Below the pieces are notes generated by a model, which was not told the DNA's origin, ran no database searches, and worked only from the letters and a program-made list of their open reading frames with translations. Positions 17,010-25,831 of a DNA stretch of 64,000 bases are shown here, piece after piece; position 1 is the stretch's first letter, and each line of letters opens with the position of its first letter. The position numbers were made by a program, and so were the translations under genes. The DNA is from Mesorhizobium sp. M7A.F.Ca.US.008.03.1.1 (GTDB lineage: Bacteria; Pseudomonadota; Alphaproteobacteria; Rhizobiales; Rhizobiaceae). Where the stretch lies: contig NZ_RZRU01000001.1 in assembly GCF_003997495.1 (NCBI RefSeq), positions 496,001 through 560,000 of the forward strand. The letters run 5' to 3'.

Positions 17010-18269
17010 ATGAGAAAGACGATACTCCAACTCACCACCGCACTCGCCCTCGTGACGATGACGGGTGCCGCGCAGGCAGCCGATTGCAAGATCACCGTCG
17101 GCCTCGTCATGGAGCTGACCGGCCCGGCTGGCGAATACGGTCAGGCCGGCGCCAAGTCGGTCGAGATGGCCTTCCGCGACATCAACGAAGCCGGCGGCGT
17201 GCGTGGCTGCGATCTTGTCACCGATACGCGTGACAGCCAGAGCCAGGGCAACATCGCCGTCGACGCCGCGACCCAGCTGGTGCAGGTCAAGAAGGTGCCG
17301 GTCATCATCGGCGGCATCATCTCCTCGGTGTCGATCCCGATCCTGACCTCGGTTACGGCACCGGCCAAGATCGTCCAGGTCTCGCCGGCGTCGTCCTCGC
17401 CGACGCTGACCGCGCTCGGCCGCGACGGCAAGACCAACGGCATCTTCTTCCGCACCATCACTTCGGATGCGCTGCAGGGCGTCGCCGCCGCCAAATACGC
17501 CATCGACAAGGGTTTCAAGAAGCTGTCGATCATCCACGTCAACAACGATTTCGGCGTCAACATGGTGGCCGAATTCTCGCGTGCCTACAAAGCGCTCGGC
17601 GGCACCATCGTCTCCGACACGCCTTACAACGAGAAGCAGTCGAGCTATGCCTCGGAAGTCACGGCTGCCATGGCCGGAGAGCCCGACGGCCTTTATCTAG
17701 TCAGCACGCCGGTCGACGGCGCAACGGTCGCTCGTACCTGGATCTCGCAGGGCGGCGTGCAGAAATTCCTCCTCAATGACGGCATGAACAGCCCTGACTT
17801 CATCGAATCCGTCGGCGCCGATTATTTGAAGGAAGCCTATGGCACGTCGTCGGGCACCAGCCCGACCGCCTCGACGGAGTATTTCACCAAGAACTACAAG
17901 GAATTCTCCGGCATCGAACCGACCAATCCAGCGGCCGACCGTTCCTATGATGCCGGTGCGATTGTTGGTCTGGCCATCGCCATTGCCGGCTCCGAGGATC
18001 CGGCCAAGATCAAGGACGCGATGTACAAGGCGGTCGATCCGGCCGGCAAGCCGATCTTTGCCGGCAAGGAAGAGTTCGCCAAGGCGCTCGGCCTGATCAA
18101 GGACGGCAAGCCGATCCGCTACGAAGGCGTCATCGGCCCGGTCGCCTTCGATAAATATGGCGACATCACAGGCCCGTTCCGGCTGTGGAAGATCGTCGAC
18201 GGCAAGGTGGCGACGGACGGTGAAATGACCACCGACGATGTCAACGCCTTGCAGGCGAAACTTCAGTAG
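17010..18269 (+). CDS. Branched-chain-type ABC transporter substrate-binding protein
   Basis: This 419-residue periplasmic protein begins with a signal peptide (MRKTILQLTTALALVTMTGAAQA, predicted cleavage before ADC). A type I two-lobed binding fold of the LivK family follows, with KITVGLVMELTGPAGEYGQAGAKSVEMAFRDINEAGGV and VKKVPVIIGGIISSVSIPILTSV. An AAAGGGG Shine-Dalgarno sequence precedes the ATG. It is the last gene of the plus-strand operon, while the permeases and ATPases of the same transporter family lie in the divergent operon, so the complete importer spans both. The ligand is likely an amino acid or amide-like compound; no binding-site residue lets me say which. Confidence 0.9.
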   Translation: MRKTILQLTTALALVTMTGAAQAADCKITVGLVMELTGPAGEYGQAGAKSVEMAFRDINEAGGVRGCDLVTDTRDSQSQGNIAVDAATQLVQVKKVPVIIGGIISSVSIPILTSVTAPAKIVQVSPASSSPTLTALGRDGKTNGIFFRTITSDALQGVAAAKYAIDKGFKKLSIIHVNNDFGVNMVAEFSRAYKALGGTIVSDTPYNEKQSSYASEVTAAMAGEPDGLYLVSTPVDGATVARTWISQGGVQKFLLNDGMNSPDFIESVGADYLKEAYGTSSGTSPTASTEYFTKNYKEFSGIEPTNPAADRSYDAGAIVGLAIAIAGSEDPAKIKDAMYKAVDPAGKPIFAGKEEFAKALGLIKDGKPIRYEGVIGPVAFDKYGDITGPFRLWKIVDGKVATDGEMTTDDVNALQAKLQ

Positions 18270-18286
18270 GCGTCATTCTGTTTTGT

Positions 18287-18317
18287 CCGGCATCGATTGC
18301 GCCAGCGTCGATGCCGG
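18287..18317. terminator. Stem-loop between convergent transporter genes
   Basis: CCGGCATCGA (18287-18296) pairs perfectly with TCGATGCCGG (18308-18317) around an 11-base loop. It sits between the binding protein stop at 18269 and the convergent permease stop at 18362. Neither side has a proper T-run, so it may be a processing or RNA-stabilising hairpin rather than a classical intrinsic terminator. Confidence 0.5.
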
Positions 18318-18361
18318 GCGAAGACTATGGCTGCTTCGTTGCACCTCTTTTGTCCAGCGAC

Positions 18362-19162
18362 TCAGCTTCGTTCCGTCGCGACTTGCCTCGGGATGAGGAA
18401 GCGAGCGGCGAGCGCGCAGAGCAGCACGGTGAACATCAGGATCAGCGCCACCAGCGCGTTGATGTCGGGTGAGAAACCAAGCCGCATCATCGCCCACAGC
18501 CTGACCGGCAGGGTGCTTTGCGTGCCGGTGACCAGGATGGTGATCATGGTCTCGTCGAACGACAGCGCGAAGGCCAGGATGGCGCCGCCGACCATGGCGC
18601 TCGACAGGTTCGGCAGGGTGATACGCCAGAAGGTTTGCCAGCCCGTGGCGCCGAGATCGTAGGACGCTTCGACCAGCGTGCGGCTCATCGACTGCAGGCG
18701 CATCAGCACCGTGCGGTAGACGATCGCCAGCACGAAAACCGTATGGCCGATGACGACCGTCAGCAGCGAGCGTTCGAGACCGATTTCGCGAAAGAAGATC
18801 AGCAGCGCCAGGCCGCTGATGATCGGCGGCATCAGGAATGGCAGGAAGATGATGAACTGCAGCAGCGAGCGTCCGGAACGGCGCCCATGATAATAGAGCG
18901 CCAGCAGCGTTCCGCTGACCACCGACAGGATCACGGTGCAGACGCCGACGATCAGTGTGGTGCGCAAGGCGACCAATATGTCGTGGTTTTCAGCCAGCGC
19001 CACATAGGTCGACAGGGTCGGGGACGACCAGTCGACGGAGCCATGCGAAATGGTGAAGAACGACGACACGATCGGCACGAACAGCGGGCTGTAGAGCAGG
19101 ACCGCAACCAGTGTCGTGATCGCGGCCAGAAAGATCGTGGACAGTCGGGGCGGGGCGCTCAT
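18362..19162 (-). CDS. Polyamine-family ABC transporter permease (PotC-like)
   Basis: The 266-residue inner-membrane protein has six hydrophobic segments and the binding-protein-dependent permease EAA loop LVEASYDLGATGWQTFWRITLPNLSSAMVGG, which contacts the ATPase. The order permease, permease, ATPase, binding protein and the LSFDETMITILVTG segment are typical of the PotC/spermidine-putrescine group. It is the distal gene of an eight-gene minus-strand operon that also encodes sugar-acid enzymes. Its start overlaps the other permease's stop by ATGA. Because of that company the cargo may be a sugar or sugar acid instead of a polyamine. Confidence 0.85.
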   Translation of the reverse strand: MSAPPRLSTIFLAAITTLVAVLLYSPLFVPIVSSFFTISHGSVDWSSPTLSTYVALAENHDILVALRTTLIVGVCTVILSVVSGTLLALYYHGRRSGRSLLQFIIFLPFLMPPIISGLALLIFFREIGLERSLLTVVIGHTVFVLAIVYRTVLMRLQSMSRTLVEASYDLGATGWQTFWRITLPNLSSAMVGGAILAFALSFDETMITILVTGTQSTLPVRLWAMMRLGFSPDINALVALILMFTVLLCALAARFLIPRQVATERS

Positions 19163-20031
19163 ACCGAAGTCCCCCGGTTGCGGCCAAAGCGTTCGCCGAC
19201 GAGGATTGCGGCGATCACCACGACGGCCAGCGCCACCGACAGCGCCGCGCCGAACGGCCAGTTATAGGCCGTGCCGAACTGGCTGTAGAGGATGCGGCCG
19301 AAGGTGAAGCCGCTGATCCCGCCGACCATCTGCGGCGTCAGGAAATCGCCGATCGCCAGCACGAAGACGAAGCTCGCCGCCGAGGCGACGCCGGGCAGGC
19401 TGAGCGGCAAGGTGATGCGCAGGAAAGTCTGGGAGCCGCTGGCCCCCAGATCGTCTGAAGCTCGCAGCAGCACCTGCGGAATCCGCTCCAGCGACAGGAA
19501 GATCGGCAGGATGGCGAAGGGAATCAAGAGCAGCGTCAGCGTCAGCAGGATGGCGTTCATGTTGAACACGAAAAGCGTCGACGGTTCCTGCAGGATGCCG
19601 AGGGCCACCAGCGCCTTGTTGAGAAAGCCGTTGAGGCCGAGGATGCTGCGGATCGCATAGATCTTGATGACATAGCTCATCAGCAGCGGCACCAAAAGCA
19701 GCATCAGCAAGGCGTAGCGCCAGCGGCCTTTCAGCGTCGTCAGGAAGTAGGCTGCGGGATAGGCAAGCAGGATGCAGATGATGGCCACCGAGACGCACAG
19801 AACGATGGTGTTCCAGAACACCGGGAGAAAGACCGGATCGGTGAAGAACCTGACATAGTTGCCCAGTGACAAGTCGTAGACGATCGTACCCTGGTCGACG
19901 CTGAAGAAACTGTAGCCGAGGAAGATCGCCAGCGGCACCAGGACGAAGACCACCGGCAAGGCAAACGCCAGCACTGTCACCAGCAGCGACAGCCGTCTTT
20001 CCGCAGGCTGTGTCGATCCGGCTTCGCTCAT
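19159..20031 (-). CDS. Polyamine-family ABC transporter permease (PotB-like)
   Basis: This 290-residue inner-membrane permease shows a first membrane segment LSLLVTVLAFALPVVFVLVPLAIFLGYSFF, five further segments and an EAA-type loop LRASDDLGASGSQTFLRITLPLSLPGVASAA. The SYVIKIYAIRSILGLNGFLNKAL stretch is common in PotB-like proteins. It overlaps the ATPase gene upstream and the PotC-like gene downstream, each by ATGA. It forms a heterodimeric channel with that partner. Confidence 0.86.
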   Translation of the reverse strand: MSEAGSTQPAERRLSLLVTVLAFALPVVFVLVPLAIFLGYSFFSVDQGTIVYDLSLGNYVRFFTDPVFLPVFWNTIVLCVSVAIICILLAYPAAYFLTTLKGRWRYALLMLLLVPLLMSYVIKIYAIRSILGLNGFLNKALVALGILQEPSTLFVFNMNAILLTLTLLLIPFAILPIFLSLERIPQVLLRASDDLGASGSQTFLRITLPLSLPGVASAASFVFVLAIGDFLTPQMVGGISGFTFGRILYSQFGTAYNWPFGAALSVALAVVVIAAILVGERFGRNRGTSV

Positions 20032-21131
20032 GCCAGCACCAGATGGCCTTCATGCGGCGCAAACGAAAGCGATACAGCTTCGCCGGATTTGAGCGCGCTG
20101 CCGTCCACCCGGCTCGGCACGCGCAGCCGCAAGCGTTGCGCGGCATTGTCGGCGCCGGCCGTGATGGTGGCGACGGTCGACGACCCGGCAAACGCCAGAT
20201 CGGAGATCGTGCCGGAAAAATGGTTGTCGGTGTCCTTTGCATCCGCAAGGTGCAAGGCTTCTGGACGGAACGCGGCGAAGGCGCTGGCGCCTTCGGCTGC
20301 GGCTTTCAAATGCGGCTGGCTGCTGATCGAGCAGACCAAGCGCCCGAGCGCCGTCTCGATCGATCGCAGCTCGCCTTGGACAGCCCCAAGTTTTCCGGCC
20401 ACCAGATTGTTCTCGCCGAAGAAGCGCGCGACGAACTCGCAGTTCGGTCTGTAGTAAAGGTCGTGCGGCGTGCCGAGCTGGCGAATATGGCCGGCCTCCA
20501 TGACACAGATCCGATCGGCCATGCCGATGGCTTCCTCCTGGTCATGGGTGACGAACAGGAAAGTGGTCTTGATTTCGCGCTGGATGGATTTCAGGAAGAC
20601 CTGCATCTGCCGGCGCAGTTCGAGGTCGAGCGCCGCCAGCGGCTCGTCGAGCAGGATCAGGCGCGGCTGGCAGATCAGCGCACGGGCGAGTGCGACGCGC
20701 TGGCGTTGGCCGCCGGAGAGCTGCGCGGGAAAGCGGTCGGCGAAACGTCCGAGCTGGACGAGCTCCAGCGCCTCCGCGACACGGCGCGCAATCTCCTTGC
20801 GCTGGATATGGCGAACCGAAAGACCGTAGCCGACATTGCCGGAAACGGTCAGGTGCGGAAACAGCGCATAGTCCTGAAACACGGTGTTGAACGGCCGCCG
20901 GTTGATCGGCATGCGGCTGATATCCTGGCCGTCGAGGCGGATCTCGCCCGACGTCAGCGGCTCCAGCCCGCCGATCAGCCGCAACACCGTGGTCTTGCCG
21001 GAGCCGGATGGTCCAAGAACGGTGAGGAACTCACCGTCCCGGATCGACAGGTCGATGTCGTGCAGCACGGGGACCGTGCCGTAGGATTTCGAGACGGACC
21101 GCAGCGTCAAGAGGTCGGTGTTCTGGTTCAT
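20028..21131 (-). CDS. Polyamine-family ABC transporter ATP-binding protein (PotA-like)
   Basis: The 367-residue ATPase contains Walker A GPSGSGKTT, the Q-loop FQDYALFPHLTV, signature LSGGQRQRVALARAL, Walker B LILLDEPLAALD and the switch FVTHDQEEA. A C-terminal TOBE domain (from about residue 270) is typical of PotA/MalK-type subunits. I chose the ATG at 21131 with GAGAG upstream; another ATG lies five codons earlier. A GC-rich hairpin separates it from the binding protein gene, which may reduce expression of the membrane components relative to the binding protein. Confidence 0.9.
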   Translation of the reverse strand: MNQNTDLLTLRSVSKSYGTVPVLHDIDLSIRDGEFLTVLGPSGSGKTTVLRLIGGLEPLTSGEIRLDGQDISRMPINRRPFNTVFQDYALFPHLTVSGNVGYGLSVRHIQRKEIARRVAEALELVQLGRFADRFPAQLSGGQRQRVALARALICQPRLILLDEPLAALDLELRRQMQVFLKSIQREIKTTFLFVTHDQEEAIGMADRICVMEAGHIRQLGTPHDLYYRPNCEFVARFFGENNLVAGKLGAVQGELRSIETALGRLVCSISSQPHLKAAAEGASAFAAFRPEALHLADAKDTDNHFSGTISDLAFAGSSTVATITAGADNAAQRLRLRVPSRVDGSALKSGEAVSLSFAPHEGHLVLA

Positions 21132-21153
21132 GAAATACTCTCGCATACGCTTC

Positions 21154-21177
21154 GGCGGTCCGGAACTCCGGACCGCC
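21154..21177 (-). terminator. GC-rich hairpin between binding protein and ATPase genes
   Basis: GGCGGTCCGG (from 21154) pairs with CCGGACCGCC (to 21177) around the four bases AACT, a 10-bp perfect stem. It lies in the 75-base gap after the binding protein stop on the minus strand. There is no T-run, so it is better read as a partial terminator or 3'-end protecting structure within the operon. Confidence 0.5.
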
Positions 21178-21206
21178 GGGTCCTTCGAAGACATGGTGCG
21201 GAAAGA

Positions 21207-22232
21207 TCAGGGCGTCGCCTTGACCTCGTTCCACATGTCCGAACGCTTGAGCGGGTCCTCGACATTGTTGAGCCAGACCAGCTTGTCGTTGCCGCCGGCG
21301 CTGCCGGTTTCCGTCACCGTGTTGCCGAAGCCGGTGCGCTCGGAAAGCTCGCCGCCGACCTTCTTGCTCAGCATGAAGTCGATCCATTTCTCGGCCGCCG
21401 CATTGTCGCGGACACCCTTGGAAATGACCCAGTTGTCGAGCCAGGCGAGCGCGCCCTCGCTTGGATTGACGTAGGCGACATGAGCGCCGATCTTCTGCAG
21501 TGCCTTGACCTGCTGTTGGCCGTAGTTGGCCCAGATCAGGGCCACATCATTGTTCTGGTAGATCTGCTGCGCCTCGTCGGCGGTGGTGTAGAAGCTCAGC
21601 ACGTTGCGCTTGAGTTCGACCAGCTTGGCCTTGACTGCCGCCATCTGCTCTTCGTTGAGATTGAACGGATCCTTGTAGCCGAGCGTCAGTGCGGTGAACG
21701 AGAAATTGTGCTCGCCATTGTCATAGGCCAGCACCTTGCCCTTGTAGGCCGGGTCCCACAGAACCGACATCGAGGTCGGCGCCGGCTTGACCTTGTCGGT
21801 GTCGTAGATCAGGCCGATGGAGTCGAAGCAGAACGGAATGCCGTAGACCTTGCCGTCCTTGGTCACTCCGCTGACCGCCGTCAGGTCGCGGAAGCGCGGC
21901 AGCACTTCCTTTTGGTTGGCGAGCTTCGTCACATCGATCGGCGACACCAGGTCGGCCTTGATGTAGCGCTGCAACTGGGCGGTGTTGACGGCGAAGACGT
22001 CGAAGTCCTGGCCTTCGCTGCCCTTGATCTTGGCCCAGATCTCATCATCGCTGCCGATGAAGACGACATCGACGCCGATGCCGGTCGCGGCGGTGAAGTC
22101 CTTGACCCAGTCGGCATCGGCGTAGCCGTCCCAGGCCAGTACCCGCAGGTTTGCGGCGAGCGCCGCCGATGTCATCAGGCCGATGCCGAGCCCGATTGTC
22201 GCCAGTCTTAGAAACGCTTTCTTCAGTCCCAT
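21207..22232 (-). CDS. Polyamine-family ABC transporter substrate-binding protein (PotD-like)
   Basis: The 341-residue periplasmic protein has a signal peptide (MGLKKAFLRLATIGLGIGLMTSAALA, cleavage before ANL) and a PotD-type fold beginning LRVLAWDGYADADWVKDF. It includes VFIGSDDEIWAKI, VYGIPFCFDSIGLIYDTDKV and DVALIWANYGQQQV. The ATG at 22232 follows GGGAG. Upstream codons in the same frame are not coding. It lies 52 bases downstream of an AraD1/GguC-type gene, in an operon of L-arabinonate-type enzymes. The ligand therefore may be a sugar acid; true polyamine specificity cannot be excluded from sequence alone. Confidence 0.86.
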   Translation of the reverse strand: MGLKKAFLRLATIGLGIGLMTSAALAANLRVLAWDGYADADWVKDFTAATGIGVDVVFIGSDDEIWAKIKGSEGQDFDVFAVNTAQLQRYIKADLVSPIDVTKLANQKEVLPRFRDLTAVSGVTKDGKVYGIPFCFDSIGLIYDTDKVKPAPTSMSVLWDPAYKGKVLAYDNGEHNFSFTALTLGYKDPFNLNEEQMAAVKAKLVELKRNVLSFYTTADEAQQIYQNNDVALIWANYGQQQVKALQKIGAHVAYVNPSEGALAWLDNWVISKGVRDNAAAEKWIDFMLSKKVGGELSERTGFGNTVTETGSAGGNDKLVWLNNVEDPLKRSDMWNEVKATP

Positions 22233-22284
22233 TTTTAATCTCCCATTGTCGTTCTGGTGGACCGTAATTTTCGGGCCTGCGCCG

Positions 22285-23283
22285 TCACAGCTGGGTAACA
22301 GCGACCAGTCCCTCGTCCGGCACCGACACCATCCGGTTGCGCAGTGGCTTGCCGAATATCGGTGCTTGGATTTCATACTCGTCGCCGGAAGCCGTCTTGA
22401 CGCCGGAGGCGTAGCTCATCACCGCCGCGCCGAAGAAATAGGCGTGCAGGTCGCCCGCCCTGCGGTGCATCGGGTAGCGGAAATGGAAGTGTTCGAGATT
22501 GGCGATCGAGTGCGACATGTGCGCTTCGCCCGACAGGAACTCCTGCTCCCAGAAGACAGTGCCGTCGCGCAGGATGCGCGAATGGCCGCGCACTTCTTCG
22601 GGCAGGTCGCCGATCAGCAGTTCCGGACCGATCGAGCAGGAGCGCAGCTTTGAATGGGCGAGGTAGAGGTAGTTCTCGCCCTCCGTAACGTGGTCGGAAT
22701 ATTCGTTTCCGAGCGCATAGCCGATGCGGTAGGGGCGGCCGTCCGGCCCGTTGAGATAGAGGCCGACGATCTCAGCCTCTTCGGCGCCGGCGCGCGCGAA
22801 GGCCGGCATCGGCAGGTCGGCGCCGGGCGGTACGACACAGGTGCCGACGCCCTTGAAGAACCACTCCGGCTGGATGCCGATCTTGCCAGCGCCAGGCTTT
22901 CCGCCCTCCAGCCCCATGCGGAAGATTTTCAAGGAATCGGATTCGTCGCCACCTTCGCCATGGGTCAGAACATGCATCTGGTTGCGGGCGGCGGCGCTTC
23001 CGGTGTGGGTCAGGCCAGTCCCGGTGACCAGGAAGCGCGCCGGTTCCGGATGGTCGACCGGAGCGAGCACCTGGCCATCGCGTAACAGCTGGTCGTAGTC
23101 GATCGTTGCGGCGCCCGCCCGCTTCTCGACCAGTGCGGCGATCGACGTGCCCTCGGCGATTGCCGCTTCGGCCAGCTCCAGCACGCTGCCGGTCCTATCG
23201 AGCGGGTGCAGGTGATTGCCGTCGTCGGAGACGCGGCCGACCCGTCTGCCGCCGTCGGCCATTCTGAACTGAACAAGACGCAT
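22285..23283 (-). CDS. FAH-fold sugar-acid dehydratase, AraD1/GguC family
   Basis: This 332-residue protein belongs to the AraD1/GguC branch of the fumarylacetoacetate hydrolase superfamily. Members of the branch dehydrate 2-keto-3-deoxy-L-arabonate to 2-oxoglutarate semialdehyde. Recognisable parts are LVTGTGLTHTGSAAARNQMH, the acidic metal-binding run GAEEAEIVGLYLNGPDGRPYRIGYALGNEYSDHVTE and LRSCSIGPELLIGDLPEEVRG. It stands between an SDR gene and the importer's binding protein gene in a minus-strand operon with an IlvD/Edd dehydratase. The three enzymes match successive steps of non-phosphorylative L-arabinose or related pentose oxidation. Confidence 0.82.
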   Translation of the reverse strand: MRLVQFRMADGGRRVGRVSDDGNHLHPLDRTGSVLELAEAAIAEGTSIAALVEKRAGAATIDYDQLLRDGQVLAPVDHPEPARFLVTGTGLTHTGSAAARNQMHVLTHGEGGDESDSLKIFRMGLEGGKPGAGKIGIQPEWFFKGVGTCVVPPGADLPMPAFARAGAEEAEIVGLYLNGPDGRPYRIGYALGNEYSDHVTEGENYLYLAHSKLRSCSIGPELLIGDLPEEVRGHSRILRDGTVFWEQEFLSGEAHMSHSIANLEHFHFRYPMHRRAGDLHAYFFGAAVMSYASGVKTASGDEYEIQAPIFGKPLRNRMVSVPDEGLVAVTQL

Positions 23284-23315
23284 GAACTAACCTTCTTTCC
23301 CTAGGGCTGTACGGG

Positions 23316-24092
23316 TCACACCCAGCCCGCATCGACGATGAACTGCTGGCTCGTGCACATGCGGCTGTCGTCGGCTGCGAGGAACAGCGCCATGCGCGCG
23401 ATATCCGAGGGTTGCAGCCGGTCGGGCAGGCACTGCCTTTCCGCGATCTGGCGTTCGCCGGCCGGGTTCAGCCACAGGCGCATCTGGCGCTCGGTCATCA
23501 CCCAGCCCGGCACCATGCAGTTGACGCGGATGCGTTCGGGGCCGAGTTCGCGGGCCAGCGCCCGCGTCATGCCGTAAACGGCGGCTTTCGCGGTGACATA
23601 GGCCGGGCAATCCGGATCGCCGACCATCCAGGTGATGGAGCCGAAATTGATGATCGAGCCGCCGCCCAGCGTGCTCATCTGCGGACGCACCGCCTGCGCC
23701 GCGAAGAACTGGTGGCGCAGATTGACCGCCATGCGGTCGTCCCAATAGGCAACCGTCACATCCTTGGTCTGGTGACGGTCGTCATTGCCGGCATTGTTGC
23801 ACAGCGCCTGGATCGGGCCGTTGTGCTGCATCGCCTGGACGGTTGCCGCCTGCAACTCTTCGACGTTGCGCAGGTCGCAAGGAATGAACAGCGGCGCGGC
23901 ATGTCCCTCGGCCGCAATCGCATCGACCAGACGCCGTGAAGGCTCCTCGGCCATATCGACGAAGGCGACGCGGCTGCCTTGCGCGCAGAAATGGCGTACC
24001 AGGCTTTCGCCGATGCCGCTGCCGCCGCCGGTGATGAACACGCTGCGGCCCTTGAGGCTTGGATAGATCGCGTAGCCGATTTCATCCGTCAT
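23316..24092 (-). CDS. SDR family sugar dehydrogenase
   Basis: The 258-residue classical short-chain dehydrogenase has the NAD(P) motif TGGGSGIGE (from residue 21), CNNAG at 98-102, and the catalytic set Ser152, Tyr165 and Lys169 in GSITWMVGDPDCPAYVTAK. FVDMAE after beta2 has an Asp, favouring NAD. Its neighbours point to oxidation of an aldose (for example L-arabinose or D-galactose) to the lactone, the first step of the pathway encoded here. It follows the dehydratase gene by 11 bases. No lactonase gene was found in the window, so this step may be spontaneous or encoded elsewhere. Confidence 0.86.
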   Translation of the reverse strand: MTDEIGYAIYPSLKGRSVFITGGGSGIGESLVRHFCAQGSRVAFVDMAEEPSRRLVDAIAAEGHAAPLFIPCDLRNVEELQAATVQAMQHNGPIQALCNNAGNDDRHQTKDVTVAYWDDRMAVNLRHQFFAAQAVRPQMSTLGGGSIINFGSITWMVGDPDCPAYVTAKAAVYGMTRALARELGPERIRVNCMVPGWVMTERQMRLWLNPAGERQIAERQCLPDRLQPSDIARMALFLAADDSRMCTSQQFIVDAGWV

Positions 24093-24103
24093 CGCGCGCC
24101 TCT

Positions 24104-25831
24104 CTAATGCGAATGCCGAGGAATGCCGGCATCGCGCCGGCCGACGAGAAAGTCGAAATCGCAGCCCTTGTCGGCCTGCAGAACACGCTCGACATAAAGG
24201 CTCTGATAGCCGCCTTCCGGCGGCGCCGGGGGCTTCCAGTCACGCCGGCGGATTGCGAGCTCTTCATCCGATACCAAAAGCTCCAGCCGACGGCCGGCGA
24301 CGTCGAGCTCGATGAGGTCACCGTCGCGCACCAGCGCCAGCGCGCCACCCGCGGCCGCTTCCGGTGCCACATGCAGAACCACGGTGCCGTAGGCGGTGCC
24401 GCTCATGCGCGCGTCCGAAATGCGCACCATGTCGGAGACGCCTTGCTTGAGCAGTTTGGCCGGCAGCGGCATGTTGCCGACCTCGGCCATTCCGGGATAA
24501 CCGCGCGGCCCGCAATTCTTGAGCACCATCACCGAGGAGGCGTCGATGTCCAGCTCCGGATCGTCGATGCGGGCGTAGTAGTCCTCGATGTTTTCGAACA
24601 CCACCGCTTTGCCGCGATGCTGCATCAGTTCGGGCGTTGCCGCCGACGGCTTGATGACCGCCCCGTCAGGCGCCAAATTGCCGCGCAGGATCGAGATGCC
24701 GCCCTCTTTGGTCAGCGGCTGGCTCAGCGGCCGGATCACCTCACTGTTGTAGTTGGGCGCGCCGTCGATCAATTCGCCTATGGTCTTGGCGCTGACGGTC
24801 ATGGCGTCGCGATGAAGAAGCCCCACTTCATCAAGCGACGCCATGACCGCAGCTAGCCCCCCGGCGTAGTAGAAATCTTCCATCAGGAACCGGCCCGACG
24901 GCATCAAATCGACAATGGTTGGAACGTCGCGGCCAAGGCGGTCCCAGTCGTCGAGGCTGAGGTCGACACCGACCCGGTTGGCGATGGCGATCAGATGCAG
25001 CACCGCGTTGGTCGAGCCACCGATGGCGCCGTTGACGCGAATGGCGTTCTCGAACGCTTGCCTGGTAAGGATCTGCGCGATCGTCACGTCCCTGCGGACG
25101 AGATCGACGATCTGGCGTCCGGCCATCTGGGCGAGCACTCCACGGCGCGAATCCACCGCCGGGATCGCGGCATTGTCCGGCATGCCGATGCCGAGTGCTT
25201 CGACCATGCTGGCCATGGTCGAGGCCGTTCCCATCGTCATACAGCTGCCCGCCGATCGGCTCTGACCCTGCTCCGCGGCGAGGAAGTCGGCGACCGGCAT
25301 GCGGCCGGCCTTCACTTCCTCGGCGAATTTCCAGACATGGGTGCCCGAGCCGATATCCTGTCCGCGGAACTTGCCGTTGAGCATCGGCCCGCCGGAAACG
25401 GCGATGGTCGGCAGATTGCACGACGCAGCACCCATCAGCAGCGCCGGCGTGGTCTTGTCGCAACCGACCAGCAGGATGACACCGTCGATCGGATTGCCGC
25501 GGATGGACTCTTCGACATCCATGCTGACCAGATTGCGAAACAGCATGGCGGTGGGGCGCATGTTGCTCTCGCCCAGCGACATCACCGGGAATTCGAGCGG
25601 CAGGCCGCCGGCTTCATAGACGCCGCGTTTGACGTGATCGGCCAGCGCGCGCAGATGGGCGTTGCACGGGGTCAGTTCCGACCACGTATTGCAGATGCCG
25701 ATCACCGGCCGGCCGTCGAAAGCGTCGGCGGGGATGCCCTGGTTCTTCATCCAGCTGCGGTGCATGAAGGCGTTCTTGCCTTCGCCGCCGAACCAGGCCT
25801 CGGACCGCAGTTTGTGTTTGGTGTCGGTCAC
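24104..25831 (-). CDS. IlvD/Edd family dehydratase, L-arabinonate dehydratase type
   Basis: The 575-residue iron-sulfur dehydratase carries the three cluster cysteines in GICNTW (Cys47), VGCDKTTP (Cys124) and SAGSCMTMGTA (Cys197). The Lys in CDKTT is a magnesium-site candidate. Length and the opening SEAWFGGEGKNAFMHRSWMKNQG resemble L-arabinonate and related pentonate dehydratases rather than IlvD. It would dehydrate an aldonate to a 2-keto-3-deoxy acid, feeding the AraD1-type enzyme encoded two genes on. Its ATG overlaps the stop of the FadR-type regulator gene. Confidence 0.87.
   Translation of the reverse strand: MTDTKHKLRSEAWFGGEGKNAFMHRSWMKNQGIPADAFDGRPVIGICNTWSELTPCNAHLRALADHVKRGVYEAGGLPLEFPVMSLGESNMRPTAMLFRNLVSMDVEESIRGNPIDGVILLVGCDKTTPALLMGAASCNLPTIAVSGGPMLNGKFRGQDIGSGTHVWKFAEEVKAGRMPVADFLAAEQGQSRSAGSCMTMGTASTMASMVEALGIGMPDNAAIPAVDSRRGVLAQMAGRQIVDLVRRDVTIAQILTRQAFENAIRVNGAIGGSTNAVLHLIAIANRVGVDLSLDDWDRLGRDVPTIVDLMPSGRFLMEDFYYAGGLAAVMASLDEVGLLHRDAMTVSAKTIGELIDGAPNYNSEVIRPLSQPLTKEGGISILRGNLAPDGAVIKPSAATPELMQHRGKAVVFENIEDYYARIDDPELDIDASSVMVLKNCGPRGYPGMAEVGNMPLPAKLLKQGVSDMVRISDARMSGTAYGTVVLHVAPEAAAGGALALVRDGDLIELDVAGRRLELLVSDEELAIRRRDWKPPAPPEGGYQSLYVERVLQADKGCDFDFLVGRRDAGIPRHSH

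Noticed and set aside
20010-22211. A 733-codon plus-strand open frame opposite the PotA- and PotD-like genes
   Set aside because: It is a shadow frame; the minus strand carries well-preserved ABC motifs and a signal peptide.
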